A stretch of 64,000 nt of DNA from Rossellomorea vietnamensis (GTDB lineage Bacteria > Bacillota > Bacilli > Bacillales > Bacillaceae_B). Of this stretch, positions 8,419-17,325 are shown piece after piece. The position numbers were made by a program, and so were the translations under genes. Every line of letters begins with the position of its first letter. Positions within the stretch are counted from its first letter, which is position 1. A model generated the notes under the pieces. The model had not been told where the DNA came from, did no database searches, and was given only the letters and a program-made list of their open reading frames with translations. The stretch is taken from NCBI RefSeq assembly GCF_008180415.1, contig NZ_VTEI01000002.1, forward strand, positions 516,518 through 580,517. The letters are read 5' to 3'.

Positions 8419-9555
8419 TCAGTCTTTCCTAGGTGGTCTTGGTCCCCAGTACTGGTAGTAATCGGTTCTGATGAATCCATTGAAGAGCTTTCTTTTCTTC
8501 GTTGCTTTCTTGCCGTAACACTCTTCAAATCCTTCATGAGACGTCATGATATATTTAGACCATGTATCCATCTTTTCAAATGCCTGGCCCATAGCCTTAT
8601 ACATTTGTTCTACTTCTTTTCTTTCACCGATTCGTTCACCATAAGGCGGATTGCCGACGATGACACCATAGCTCTTATCACTGTGGAAGTCCCTTACCTG
8701 CATCTGTTTAAACTGAATGAGTTCACCCAAACCTGCCTCAAAGGCGTTATTCTTGGAGACTTCAATCATGCGGTGATCGATGTCTGTTCCAAGGATTTCA
8801 AGCGGCTGATCGTAGTTGGCCAGGTCTTCAGCTTCCATCCTGACTTCTTCCCAAATCTTTTCGGGCATCCATGGCCACTCTTCAGATAGGAAGTCCCTGT
8901 TGAATCCCGGAGCGATATTTTGGCCGATTAACGCAGCCTCAATCGGAATGGTTCCAGATCCACAGAAGGGATCAGCAAATGGCCGGTCCGCGTTCCACGT
9001 AGTCAATTGAATCAATGCAGCGGCAAGTGTTTCTTTTAAAGGAGCTTCACCTTGGCCGATTCGATACCCTCGTTTATGAAGGCCTTGCCCGCTCGTATCC
9101 ATGGTCAGAGAAACGACATCTTTATGTATAGCCACTTCCAATTTAAATAAAGATCCACTTTCCTCCAGCCAGCTGGAACGGTTGTATGCTGTTTGCAATC
9201 GTTGAACAATCGCCTTTTTTGTTATAGCTTGACAGTCGGATACACTATATAACTTTGACTTCACCGATTTTCCCTGCACAGGGAACTCAGCGTCTTCCGG
9301 AAGATAATCTTCCCACGGGAGTGCTTTTGTTTTTTCAAACAATTCGTCGAAGGAATAAGCTTTAAATTCACCAACCAGTATTTTTACACGGTCTGCGGTC
9401 CTCAGCCACATGTTTGCACGTGCAATGGCTTTTTCATCACCTTCAAAGATGACTTTGCCATTTTCTACTTCACATTCGTAACCAAGATCTCTTACCTCTT
9501 TAGCAACAAGGGCCTCAAGTCCCATTGCAGCTGTGGCAATCAATTTGAATCTCAT
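8419..9555 (-). CDS. ypsC: THUMP-domain class I RNA methyltransferase (RlmL-like) YpsC
   Basis: The 378-residue protein has an N-terminal ferredoxin-like/THUMP part (MRFKLIATAAMGLEALVAKEV), then a Rossmann methyltransferase domain with FADPFCGSGTIPIEAALIG as SAM-binding motif I and IVGNPPYGERIG as the catalytic NPPY motif IV. NPPY enzymes of this group modify the exocyclic amine of guanine in 23S rRNA, as RlmL does at G2445 in E. coli. The start at 9555 is preferred over a longer frame because TTAGGGTG lies 7 bp upstream and the sequence from MRFKL matches family N termini. It is downstream of rnpB, as in B. subtilis. Confidence 0.9.
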   Translation of the reverse strand: MRFKLIATAAMGLEALVAKEVRDLGYECEVENGKVIFEGDEKAIARANMWLRTADRVKILVGEFKAYSFDELFEKTKALPWEDYLPEDAEFPVQGKSVKSKLYSVSDCQAITKKAIVQRLQTAYNRSSWLEESGSLFKLEVAIHKDVVSLTMDTSGQGLHKRGYRIGQGEAPLKETLAAALIQLTTWNADRPFADPFCGSGTIPIEAALIGQNIAPGFNRDFLSEEWPWMPEKIWEEVRMEAEDLANYDQPLEILGTDIDHRMIEVSKNNAFEAGLGELIQFKQMQVRDFHSDKSYGVIVGNPPYGERIGERKEVEQMYKAMGQAFEKMDTWSKYIMTSHEGFEECYGKKATKKRKLFNGFIRTDYYQYWGPRPPRKD

Positions 9556-9778
9556 TTTTTTCACCCTAACTTTTAAGATATAAATAACGTTATACAAACC
9601 GTCTAGTTATTGAATTTGCACATAATATGTAGGTTTCCTCTTCATCTCTAAGTGTAACCATTGAAGATGTGTTTAAGCAACAGAAACAAAGAAAACAGTG
9701 ATTTTTCAAACAATGAAAGTGAAGGAAGTTTTGCAGCTTAATCAAGCCTTACCATGATCATTTTTGTATATCAACATA

Positions 9779-9809
9779 ATAAAAGCTCTCCTCTAAGAAA
9801 AGGAGAGCA
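9779..9809 (-). terminator. Terminator of RNase P RNA
   Basis: Minus-strand stem GCTCTCCT (9801-9808) / AGGAGAGC (9785-9792) followed by TTTTATTATG. Confidence 0.85.
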
Positions 9810-9833
9810 CCACTTAACAATTTTATAATACCC

Positions 9834-10235
9834 ATAATAACATTCTGTAAGCCATGTTTTGTTCCTTCGTACTGCAAACGATGGGTCATCTCGTACTCCG
9901 GCGGCAATCATCTATCTACGAAACGAATGTTTCGTCCTTCTTCTCGTTGAATTCCTCGAAGAAGATGCCCCTACCATATTTTGGGTTTCTCGCTCGCGGG
10001 GTTTACCTCGTTCCACTCTTGCAATTTCTTGCAAGACTCCGTCACTGTGGCACTTTCAAGGTATTCACACCATATCCTGAGGACTTAGGTGTTTTCCCTG
10101 CCGTCAATCTGCATCTGCAGATTGCCCTAGCTTATGAATTGGCTAGGCACGAACACTACGGGCATCTCAGCACCGTGCGAGCATGGACTTTCCTCTACAA
10201 CTAACGTTGCAGCGATTACCCGAATGTTATTATTA
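9834..10235 (-). ncRNA. rnpB: RNase P RNA, bacterial type B
   Basis: The minus strand carries the catalytic RNA of RNase P, which trims tRNA 5' ends with the RnpA protein. Landmarks in order: CATTCGGGTAATCGCTGC at the 5' end, GAGGAAAGTCCATGCTCGCA, GGTGCTGAGATGCCCGTAG, GAAAGTGCCACAGTGACG, GTGGAACG then GGTAAACCCC, GATAGATGATTGCCGCC, and ACAAAACATGGCTTACAG near the 3' end. The P1 helix pairs the ends (AATAATAACATTC with GAATGTTATTAT). About 400 nt, the size of the B. subtilis molecule. The ends are set from P1 and may differ by several bases. Confidence 0.96.
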
Positions 10236-10251
10236 GTATATCCAAAAAGTT

Positions 10252-10280
10252 ATTATACAGAAGAACCGGCTATAGTACAA
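10252..10280 (-). promoter_or_regulatory. Promoter of rnpB
   Basis: On the minus strand TTGTAC, a 17-bp spacer and a perfect TATAAT lie about 17-20 bp before the mature 5' end of RNase P RNA. Consistent with a sigma-A promoter, with a weak match at -35. Confidence 0.65.
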
Positions 10281-10299
10281 GCGTTAGTATTTTCCAGAA

Positions 10300-10608
10300 T
10301 CAATCGTACAACTTGTTTCCAAATACATGCTTCTCCAGATTCGACAGTCTTTTCAGTATATCAAAGTTAGTCGTACCGGTTTGCTGCTGCTGCGGAGACG
10401 GAGTGCGGCGGTTTGATTCTTCAACCTGTTTCTTCAAGCGCAGGTTTTCTTGCTGCAAATCTTCAATTTCCTGATGAAATGTTTCATAATCTTTGATGAT
10501 CAAATCAAGGAATTTATCCACGTCTTCTTGTTTATAGCCGCGCATTCCCGGTTTGAATTCCTTTTCGAGTATATCTTTTGCGGTCAATTTCACTTTATCA
10601 GATATCAT
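10300..10608 (-). CDS. gpsB: Cell division protein GpsB
   Basis: The 102-residue protein starts [18 protein letters not shown] and has the DivIVA-like N-terminal domain ([17 protein letters not shown]), a coiled coil ([24 protein letters not shown]), and the conserved C-terminal [17 protein letters not shown]. GpsB hexamers shuttle PBP1 between septum and side wall and bind its cytoplasmic tail; the PBP1 gene ponA is also in this window. GAGGTG 7 bp before the ATG at 10606-10608 fixes the start. A longer upstream frame lacks a site. Linker residues PSPQQQQTG are low complexity. Confidence 0.95.
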   Translation of the reverse strand: MISDKVKLTAKDILEKEFKPGMRGYKQEDVDKFLDLIIKDYETFHQEIEDLQQENLRLKKQVEESNRRTPSPQQQQTGTTNFDILKRLSNLEKHVFGNKLYD

Positions 10609-10679
10609 ATTTTCACCTCTAAATTCAACCAACATCAAGTATATTTTTTCAAAAAAAACGCTATTTGTCAATTTTTCTT

Positions 10680-11237
10680 TCAATCCATAGTATTTAATTG
10701 TTCCTCTTCCACTATCCATTGTAAATCCATGAAAGTAATCTGCCTTATATCCAGGTGATGATTTTCCTTGTATTCCTTTGCTGCTTTAAAGAAATACTGG
10801 GGAGATCCTTCTTTCTCTTCATCATACAGGATGACAAGAGCATCACTTTTATCCAGGAACAGCTGATCTCTGTTTTTAAACTGGGCCGGGCTGGTATACG
10901 GCTGCTTGGAAACGCTGTCCATAAAATCAGCTTGAGAAGTAATCATTTCATAAAATTCTTTATTGTTTTCATTCCAATTCTCTTCCTGATTCATGAATGG
11001 AGTCAATATGGCCAGCTTTAGATCAGGATACTCCAGCTGCAATTCAAATACTACTTCTGCGGCCCATAATTCTGTTCCGATCTGACCGCTTATCAAGACC
11101 CATTCCAGCCCTTCTTCAAGAAGGGCTAGCAGCTGCTTCTGAATCGCAGCCTTAATATACTTCAATGCTGGTTCTTCTTCTTTAAAGATACCTAATTCAT
11201 ATGATTTATAGCCTGTTACTGCTGCCACCAATCCCAC
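10680..11237 (-). CDS. ypsA: YpsA, SLOG-superfamily protein (DUF1273)
   Basis: The 185-residue YpsA homolog has a Rossmann-like SLOG fold with [13 protein letters not shown] at the N terminus and [18 protein letters not shown] for the glycine loop. SLOG proteins are proposed to bind nucleotide-like ligands, and YpsA has been linked to cell division in Firmicutes. GTG at 11235-11237 is the likely start, with AAGGAGG 7 bp upstream. It lies immediately upstream of gpsB on the same strand (71-bp gap), as in B. subtilis. Confidence 0.9.
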   Translation of the reverse strand: MGLVAAVTGYKSYELGIFKEEEPALKYIKAAIQKQLLALLEEGLEWVLISGQIGTELWAAEVVFELQLEYPDLKLAILTPFMNQEENWNENNKEFYEMITSQADFMDSVSKQPYTSPAQFKNRDQLFLDKSDALVILYDEEKEGSPQYFFKAAKEYKENHHLDIRQITFMDLQWIVEEEQLNTMD

Positions 11238-11300
11238 CTGTTTACCTCCTTGCTCATGACTATGTTCTTTACACTATAATCAATTTTGTTTTCTTTGTAA

Positions 11301-11474
11301 AAGGCTCTTTTCGTAAACTTTGTTGCTATTTGATCATTTTCCGAAGAAATATCTATAACAAAAAGGAAAAAAAACGGCAATCACTAAAAAAAAGAGCTGC
11401 CTTCCCGATAAGAGATAAAACTCTTAGTATCCGGGGACATCCGAAAGCAGCAATATATGCGAAAACAGTCTCTT
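11301..11474 (+). repeat. Dispersed inverted-repeat element, copy 3
   Basis: Starts AAGGCTCTTTTCGTAAAC and ends ATATGCGAAAACAGTCTCTT. Internal hairpin-forming text includes AAGAGATAAAACTCTT. Same orientation as copies 4, 5, 6 and 7. About 174 bp. Confidence 0.8.
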
Positions 11475-11478
11475 AAAT

Positions 11479-11645
11479 ACAATTCTTGTGAGAATTGTGG
11501 GGTTAGGAATGGATTCCCACTCGTGCCATGCGACTTTGCGAAACGAGTGGTTAATGCCGTCCAGCGAAGGACAGATTTGCAGTGCTTCCGTGAAGAACAG
11601 CACCTTTTTCTTTTGCCCGGGACATTTTATAGTTCCCTTGGGATT
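11479..11645. other. Cluster of consecutive hairpins between two repeat copies
   Basis: ACAATTCT-TGTG-AGAATTGT (11479-11498) and CCACTCGT/ACGAGTGG (11517-11524 with 11543-11550) are perfect inverted repeats. CGTCC/GGACA, GTGCT/AGCAC-like and GGGAACTAT-type pairings follow. There is no convincing reading frame. No known RNA family is recognised. Confidence 0.45.
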
Positions 11646-11653
11646 GTTTCTTT

Positions 11654-11802
11654 AAGGCTCTTTTTATAACTTGTGGCTATTTGAAATTGATTTGGCAGTG
11701 CCAAAATGAAGCAGAAAAATCCTATTAAGCAAGAGAGAGCTTCTCTCTTCGTTTTCAAAGAAAAAAATATCTGAAAGCAGGATTTCATGCGAAAACAGCC
11801 TT
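11654..11802 (+). repeat. Dispersed inverted-repeat element, copy 4 (diverged)
   Basis: Starts AAGGCTCTTTTTATAACTTG and ends CATGCGAAAACAGCCTT. It is shorter (about 149 bp) and more diverged inside than the others but keeps AAGCAAGAGAGAGCTTCTCTC. Confidence 0.75.
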
Positions 11803-11807
11803 CCTAA

Positions 11808-11849
11808 AAAAACAAAATAAAAACCAAGGACACAAGTGTCCTTGGTTTC
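11808..11849 (-). terminator. Terminator of cotD
   Basis: Perfect 13-bp stem AAACCAAGGACAC / GTGTCCTTGGTTT (11821-11848) followed on the minus strand by TTTTATTTTG. Confidence 0.88.
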
Positions 11850-11854
11850 TAACA

Positions 11855-12151
11855 TTATCTTCCTGGTCCAAACGGTCCCATAGGGCCGCCCATTGGTCCC
11901 ATAGGTCCCATCGCGCCAGGTCCTCCTGGTCCACCAGGTCCCTGACCGCAATTGAAGTGCTGGTGGGATACACTATCCACCATCGATTGTGATTGAGGGA
12001 AATAATGCTTATGCTGGTACATTTGATTATTTACGACAGTCGTATGCTGGGGATGAACATGCGGCACTTCATACGTTGAGAAGTTATTTACTGTACAGCA
12101 TTTGGTAGGATGCATAACTGTCGGAAGAACTTGATTAGGTCTGCAATGCAT
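11855..12151 (-). CDS. cotD: Spore coat protein CotD with collagen-like tail
   Basis: The 98-residue inner-coat protein CotD has the typical start MHCRPNQVLPTVMHPTKCC and a histidine-rich middle part (VPHVHPQHTTVVNNQMYQHKHYFPQ). The last about 30 residues are Gly-Pro-rich, with GPGGPGGPGAMGPMGPMGG-type triplets resembling a short collagen repeat. The start at 12149-12151 has AGGAG 8 bp upstream; six extra codons upstream are unlikely to be translated. Expected to be transcribed in the mother cell during sporulation; no sigma-K promoter was confidently seen. Confidence 0.88.
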   Translation of the reverse strand: MHCRPNQVLPTVMHPTKCCTVNNFSTYEVPHVHPQHTTVVNNQMYQHKHYFPQSQSMVDSVSHQHFNCGQGPGGPGGPGAMGPMGPMGGPMGPFGPGR

Positions 12152-12315
12152 ACTAATTTCTCCTTTCATCTTTTGTTTCTTTACATTAACAGCCTATGAT
12201 GAAAGGGTAGAACATGTACTAATGCAAACACCTATTTTTAGGGATTTGGCCGGTATAACCTGCGGATTCTTTAGAAGCAATCCAGGCTTAAGACCTGCCC
12301 TTATAAGGAATCAAG

Positions 12316-12414
12316 CTATCCAAGCAACGTATAAGAGCCGTCTTTCATACTTGAAAAGATGAAAGCGGTTAAGCATATGACTACGAAAAAAAGAAAAACT
12401 AAAGCTCTGCTCAT
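12316..12414 (-). CDS. Possible 32-residue single-span membrane peptide
   Basis: ATG at 12412-12414 opens a 32-codon frame, MSRALVFLFFVVICLTAF then IFSSMKDGSYTLLG, with one hydrophobic helix at residues 4-20 and a short polar tail. AGGAT lies about 9 bp upstream. It is the only plausible gene in the gap between cotD and mrfB, where nothing else is recognised. No homolog is recalled. Confidence 0.4.
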   Translation of the reverse strand: MSRALVFLFFVVICLTAFIFSSMKDGSYTLLG

Positions 12415-12654
12415 CAATTATCATCCTATCTCAAAATTAGAATCAACGAATTTCAACACAATTCAACATTTTACAAAAGCTCAGGAGATTCCTCAATAAG
12501 AAATTAATGGAAAACGTGACAGTTGTTTGACAACTTAATTTGCAGTGCAGCACCTTTCCAGCAGAACGATTAATAACCACAGCATGAGTCCCTCAGTTAT
12601 AGCCTGACATCCATTCATCCGTGCAGGTAATGCCTGCTTTTTTCGACAAACGCT

Positions 12655-12707
12655 GAAAAAGTTAGCGAATGCTGCGGTTACCCGGGAAATGACCGTTATT
12701 TCGCTAA
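12655..12707 (-). terminator. Possible terminator overlapping the end of mrfB
   Basis: TTAGCGAA (12700-12707, in the last codons of mrfB) pairs with TTCGCTAA (12662-12669), and CTTTTTC follows on the minus strand. The loop is long (about 30 nt), so it is a weaker candidate. Confidence 0.5.
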
Positions 12708-13943
12708 TTTTCTTTCGAGTCTCTCCAGTCTTTTCTCCAAGTCATAAGATACCTTCTCATTAGATACTGCTCTTTCCTTCATTTCCTCATAAGCCTTTTC
12801 ACTAAACATCAAGGCTTTGTCATACCTTTTGAACTGATGCTCTGACAGCTTGGCCAGTTCAATACAGGCTTCCAATCTTAGATCTTCCGGTCCCGTTTCC
12901 CTTACTTCGTTCCAATAGTCATATGCGGTGGAATAATTTTTCAGCCGTTTATATTGAAAAGCCAGCGTATGTTTTGCAGCCAATGACTCGGGGCCTGCTG
13001 ATTCTGAAATAAGCTGTTCCAGCTTTTTCACAGCCTGCTCCTTATCTCCCAAGTAGTCAAACCATTTTCCGACCAGCAGTTTTTCATCGCTGCTTTGAGT
13101 AGAATCAATGCCCAGTATTTGAAAGCTCAGATGAACGTAAAGCACAACCAAAGACAGGATGTCCAATTCATTATGAAGGAGGACCTTAAACATTCCTTCC
13201 GGGTCTTTCCGCTCAACGAAATCAAAATAAATCATGGGAGCTAAGTAGCCGGGAACATCATCCGTTCGATGAAAATCAAGGATTTCTTTTTCCACATTGC
13301 TTAATTTGACTGAATCCATCTTTGATTTCCAAAGCCTTCTGCTTCCATGAAATAGATCAAAGTGGCCAAATGAAGGAAGTTTAGGTACATGCTCCCTGAT
13401 TAACGTATGCCTGGTTTTTACCTGCGGCCAGTCAAATGCTTTGCCGTTATAAGTCACAAGGGTGTTATAGTCTACCTTTTCAAGGAAACTGTGATATAGA
13501 GGAATTTCACTTCCCGGTCGAGGAAGGATATGCTGCCTCAAGATTAGCTGGTCTCCTTTTACCTTTGCATACCCCAAAAGAAAGATGGTATTGCCTGTGC
13601 CGCCTCCAAGGCCGGTAGTTTCTGTGTCAAAGAAGAATAAATCTTCCACAGTAAGTCCTTTTGAAGATAAAGGGTGCGTTCCTTCAAACTGATTCCAGGC
13701 ATCAACCGCGTCTTTTATTTGCCCCAAGCGATATTTTCCATGGTAATCGGACAACTTGTATGTCTTCTCGAGAATCAGACAATAATCTTCATCTAAATAA
13801 TAGGGGTTGACTCCTTGGGAGGTCCAGGTTTCCAAGAAGGGAATCTCCGTCCTTACAACAGGCTCAAGATGTTCAACAGGCTGATCCGGCTTATCTCTCA
13901 CTATATGATTTTTCATGCGATTCAGCTTGTTTTTTAGTGACAT
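12696..13943 (-). CDS. yprB: MrfB (YprB), DEDDh exonuclease with TPR region
   Basis: The 415-residue protein has an RNase H-like 3'-5' exonuclease domain: FFDTETTGLGGGTGN (Exo I, near residue 105), VTYNGKAFDWPQVKTRH (Exo II), and HNELDILSLV (Exo III). A helical TPR-like C-terminal region follows (KLEQLISESAGPESLAAKHT onward). In B. subtilis YprB is mitomycin repair factor B and acts with the helicase YprA in a nucleotide-excision pathway for mitomycin adducts. mrfA ends 78 bp upstream on the same strand, giving an mrfA-mrfB unit. Confidence 0.92.
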   Translation of the reverse strand: MSLKNKLNRMKNHIVRDKPDQPVEHLEPVVRTEIPFLETWTSQGVNPYYLDEDYCLILEKTYKLSDYHGKYRLGQIKDAVDAWNQFEGTHPLSSKGLTVEDLFFFDTETTGLGGGTGNTIFLLGYAKVKGDQLILRQHILPRPGSEIPLYHSFLEKVDYNTLVTYNGKAFDWPQVKTRHTLIREHVPKLPSFGHFDLFHGSRRLWKSKMDSVKLSNVEKEILDFHRTDDVPGYLAPMIYFDFVERKDPEGMFKVLLHNELDILSLVVLYVHLSFQILGIDSTQSSDEKLLVGKWFDYLGDKEQAVKKLEQLISESAGPESLAAKHTLAFQYKRLKNYSTAYDYWNEVRETGPEDLRLEACIELAKLSEHQFKRYDKALMFSEKAYEEMKERAVSNEKVSYDLEKRLERLERKLAK

Positions 13944-14021
13944 TGTATCCCTCCCTTCCGATGACCGGCTATAATTGATTTTGAAAATTTCTTTTAACTT
14001 AACGCAACCAGTCCAGCTCTG

Positions 14022-16298
14022 TTAATCAGAAATGCTTTCCAGAAACATATCCAGCAATTTTACCGAATCGTTTTTCGCCTCGTCTGACGAAATATCTGTG
14101 CCAATACAAGATGGACAGCCATTTTCACATTGACATCCTGCTATCATCCTCTTAGCCTCAAGCAGAATTTCACCCATTTGGTCATAAACCTTTTCGCTGA
14201 GCCCTACCCCCCCAGGATAGCGGTCGTAGATAAAAATAGTAGGTTTTTCATTGTGAGAAGCTTTGACCTGAGGAACCACATAGACATCACTTGGATCACA
14301 CATGACGAATAATGGCACAATAGCCTTCAAGCTTTGCGAGAGTCCAATTAATCCTTGTTCGATCCGGTCAGTCGATAGATCTATATCTTTCTTTAACGAA
14401 ACCCAGGTTGAACTGGTATGCAGCTCTTCTTCAGGCAGATGAATCGGGCCGGAACCGATATTTTCATGTGTATCGAACTTGATTTTCTTAAAGATGGTGG
14501 CCATCGCCTGGACAGTGACATCGCCATAGGCAGTTTCAGCGGATTCGCTGGACTTCGATTTGTCTTCTTCCAGCACCCTCAACTGAACTGCTAAGTTGGC
14601 GTCGGTGAAATAGTCTACATCCACTTCCCTCACAAAGGCTTTCTTTTCATCCCAATCCAGAAATTCTACTTGAAATTGGACGCCCTGATGCAGGTAAATG
14701 GCTTCATCATGAAGTAGGGTCATAGCTGAAAACCTGTCCATCTCTCCAATAACTTTCACATTGGCAACATCGCTTTGATCAATGATAATGACATTCTCCT
14801 GTGAAGCAGAACGCAGGCTGATGTTATGAGCAGGAAAAGAATCATTCATCCAATACCATTTTTCTCCATTTTTGTGTATCACTCGTTCCTCAGCAAGAAA
14901 GTCAAGGATATCTTCTATATCCAATCCGCCAAATTGCTCTCCTTCCTTAAAGGGCAATTCATAAGCAGCACATTTTAGATGGTCAATTAGAATGATCAAG
15001 TTGTCGGGATTAATACGGGCAGTCTCAGGCGAATTCTCGAAGAAGTATTTTGGATTTTCAATGATGTATTGATCGAGCGGACTTGAACTGGCAACCATGA
15101 TGACCAGTGCCTCATCCTGTCTTCTTCCTGCTCTTCCTGCCTGCTGCCAGGCGCTTGCGATTGTTCCGGGATAACCGGTCATGACACATACTTGCAGCTG
15201 GCCTATATCCACACCCAGCTCCAGCGCATTCGTACTGACGACTCCATATATTTCTCCACTGCGCAAGCCCTTTTCAATTTCACGCCGCTGAGTCGGCAGG
15301 TATCCACCTCTGTATCCCCGGATGGACTTCGGGCCTAATTGGGACTTCACCAGCTCCTGTAAATAGGTCAGAATGATTTCCACCCTGACTCTGCTTCTGG
15401 CAAAGACAATCGTTTGTATTTTATTCTTCAGCAGCGCTCCGGCAATATCCCTCACTTCGAGGGTCGCACTCCTTCTGATATTCAATGGCTTGTTGACGAT
15501 AGGCGGGTTATAGAACACGAAATGCTTCTTTCCGCTCGGCGCGCCATTATTATCAATCAGCTCCATCTTTTTTTCTGTCAGCCCTTCTGCCAGCTCGTTG
15601 GGATTGGCGATGGTGGCCGAGGTACAAATGAATATAGGATCACTTCCATAAAACCTGCAAATCCTCCTGAGCCGCCTTATCACATTGCTGACATGGCTGC
15701 CGAATACACCTCGATAAATATGAAGTTCATCTATCACAACATATTTCAAGTTTTCAAAGAGTGATACCCATTTCGTATGATGAGGCAGAATCGCTGAATG
15801 AAGCATATCTGGATTCGTAATGACAATATGGCCGGCTTTCCTGACCTTCTGGCGGATATTCGCAGAAGTATCGCCGTCATATGTATAGCTGTTGATCGCG
15901 GCATCCGCTTCAGCGATAATCTCATTCAGTTCACTCTTCTGGTCCTGAGCCAATGCTTTGGTAGGAAATATATATAGAGCTCTCGTATTCTGGTTTTCTA
16001 ATATGGATTGCAGCACAGGCAGGTTGTAACAAAGTGTTTTTCCTGATGCAGTCGGTGTTACTGCTGTAAAACTTTTCCCGCTCATGGCTGTATCGAAAGC
16101 GGTCGCCTGATGTGTATAAAGCTTTTCAATCCCCCGCTTTTTCAATGCTGACTTCAGCTTGGGATGTATTCGTTCCGGCAATTCTCTAACCCGTGCTTTT
16201 TTTTCTTCTATAGTATGCCAATGGACAATTTGCCCTTTATGTTCTGTCTGTTTTTGAAATTGATCTATCATCTCTTGCAAGTTTCTTTTACGAAGCAT
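14022..16298 (-). CDS. yprA: MrfA (YprA), superfamily 2 DNA helicase
   Basis: The 758-residue helicase has Walker A TPTASGKTLCYN near residue 83, a DELH Walker B (VIDELHIYRG), SAT motif III (CTSATIANP), and a QQAGRAGRRQD motif VI. The C terminus carries the MrfA-type zinc-binding four-cysteine segment CQCENGCPSC (DUF1998 region), near residue 725. B. subtilis MrfA is a 3'-5' helicase required with MrfB to repair mitomycin C damage. Full length, no disruption, and upstream of mrfB. Confidence 0.93.
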   Translation of the reverse strand: MLRKRNLQEMIDQFQKQTEHKGQIVHWHTIEEKKARVRELPERIHPKLKSALKKRGIEKLYTHQATAFDTAMSGKSFTAVTPTASGKTLCYNLPVLQSILENQNTRALYIFPTKALAQDQKSELNEIIAEADAAINSYTYDGDTSANIRQKVRKAGHIVITNPDMLHSAILPHHTKWVSLFENLKYVVIDELHIYRGVFGSHVSNVIRRLRRICRFYGSDPIFICTSATIANPNELAEGLTEKKMELIDNNGAPSGKKHFVFYNPPIVNKPLNIRRSATLEVRDIAGALLKNKIQTIVFARSRVRVEIILTYLQELVKSQLGPKSIRGYRGGYLPTQRREIEKGLRSGEIYGVVSTNALELGVDIGQLQVCVMTGYPGTIASAWQQAGRAGRRQDEALVIMVASSSPLDQYIIENPKYFFENSPETARINPDNLIILIDHLKCAAYELPFKEGEQFGGLDIEDILDFLAEERVIHKNGEKWYWMNDSFPAHNISLRSASQENVIIIDQSDVANVKVIGEMDRFSAMTLLHDEAIYLHQGVQFQVEFLDWDEKKAFVREVDVDYFTDANLAVQLRVLEEDKSKSSESAETAYGDVTVQAMATIFKKIKFDTHENIGSGPIHLPEEELHTSSTWVSLKKDIDLSTDRIEQGLIGLSQSLKAIVPLFVMCDPSDVYVVPQVKASHNEKPTIFIYDRYPGGVGLSEKVYDQMGEILLEAKRMIAGCQCENGCPSCIGTDISSDEAKNDSVKLLDMFLESISD

Positions 16299-16344
16299 GC
16301 TTTTTCACCTCTCTCTTTATTTTAGCGAATAAACGTTCGAATAA

Positions 16345-16397
16345 AAAGAGAAAAAAATGCCAGGCAATAATTGGTTTGGCCAATATCACCCGGCATC
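16345..16397 (-). terminator. Terminator of the hydrolase gene
   Basis: ATGCCGGG (16389-16396) pairs with CCTGGCAT (16357-16364), an inner TTGGCC/GGCCAA-type pairing may form, and TTTTTTTCTCTTTTT follows on the minus strand. Confidence 0.82.
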
Positions 16398-16403
16398 TCC
16401 TCT

Positions 16404-17189
16404 TTATTTGGTCTCCTCTATGAAATTCTTTATTTCATAAGTGAGTTTTTCAGGCTCTTCGTATATTCCCATATGACCCGATTCCTCCAGCAGTATTTTC
16501 TTAACGTGAGGGCGGTCTGACGTAAACGTTTTTTCTTTTGGAACAACGCTGTCATTGGCTCCTGCCACCAATAAAACCGGAAGACTGGTGTTTTCAATGA
16601 CATGCTGCAAATCACCTCGGCTGCGCATGGCTTTCAGCGTTTCTTTTGCACCAGCCGGACTGGTATTATATCCTATTACTTTTACTTTATTGATTTCCTC
16701 TTTTAGTTCTTCCAGCCTGTTCTTACTAAAAAGAGCTGGAACCATCTCGTCAATGAAGGAATACATGCCCTTTGAATCAATGTTATCTATAGATTCTGTC
16801 CTTTTATCCTTGGTGTTCTCATTGTCCGGCAGCGGAGTTGAATGAATCAATCCAAAGCCCTTAAGCTTGTCAGGAAAGTTTTGCGCAAAGGACAGAGTCA
16901 CGTATCCTCCGAGTGAATGCCCCAGCATATAAACATCCTTCAATTGCTTTTGGTCCATGAAGTAGTAAATATCCTTAGCCATATCCTCTATGGAATATCC
17001 TCCTTCCGGGATCCCGGACTCTCCATGCCCGCGAAGATCTACTGCAATTACACGATATTGGTCTAACAGCGGCATGACTTTTTCCCAATAATCGGAGCTT
17101 CCGCAAAAACCGTGCAGCAGAATGACTGTCTGTCCTTCACCCTGATCTTTATAAGCAAGTTCATTTATGCCGACACGCTGAGTATCCAT
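16404..17189 (-). CDS. Alpha/beta-fold hydrolase
   Basis: The 261-residue protein has the oxyanion loop HGFCGSSDYWE near residue 26, the nucleophile elbow GHSLGGY near residue 93, an acid residue probably in AGANDSVVP, and the catalytic histidine in ESGHMGIYEEPEKL near residue 240. It is a soluble lipase/esterase-like enzyme of the 2-hydroxymuconate or MenH-like hydrolase type; the substrate cannot be read from sequence. Monocistronic, with its own terminator, and divergent from the heat-shock gene next to it. Confidence 0.85.
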   Translation of the reverse strand: MDTQRVGINELAYKDQGEGQTVILLHGFCGSSDYWEKVMPLLDQYRVIAVDLRGHGESGIPEGGYSIEDMAKDIYYFMDQKQLKDVYMLGHSLGGYVTLSFAQNFPDKLKGFGLIHSTPLPDNENTKDKRTESIDNIDSKGMYSFIDEMVPALFSKNRLEELKEEINKVKVIGYNTSPAGAKETLKAMRSRGDLQHVIENTSLPVLLVAGANDSVVPKEKTFTSDRPHVKKILLEESGHMGIYEEPEKLTYEIKNFIEETK

Positions 17190-17325
17190 TCTTATCCCGC
17201 CCTTCTTCAGAATCTATTCTTTATATTGCCTTTCAAGAAATCGGCTAAACGTGCGGGGACATTAACACAAATCTCTGCAGACCCACATAAAATGAATCGT
17301 GAAAACGGTTTGAAAGGAGACAAGT

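Noticed and set aside
9854..10370. Plus-strand open frames of 73-116 codons
   Set aside because: They lie on the complement of RNase P RNA and its promoter; the minus strand clearly encodes rnpB.
11664..11973. Minus-strand frames overlapping cotD and repeat copy 4
   Set aside because: One is an out-of-frame reading of the Gly-Pro codons of cotD that continues through its terminator and a non-coding repeat.
12621..12645. GCAGG / CCTGC hairpin followed by six T on the plus strand
   Set aside because: The stem is only five base pairs and no plus-strand gene precedes it.
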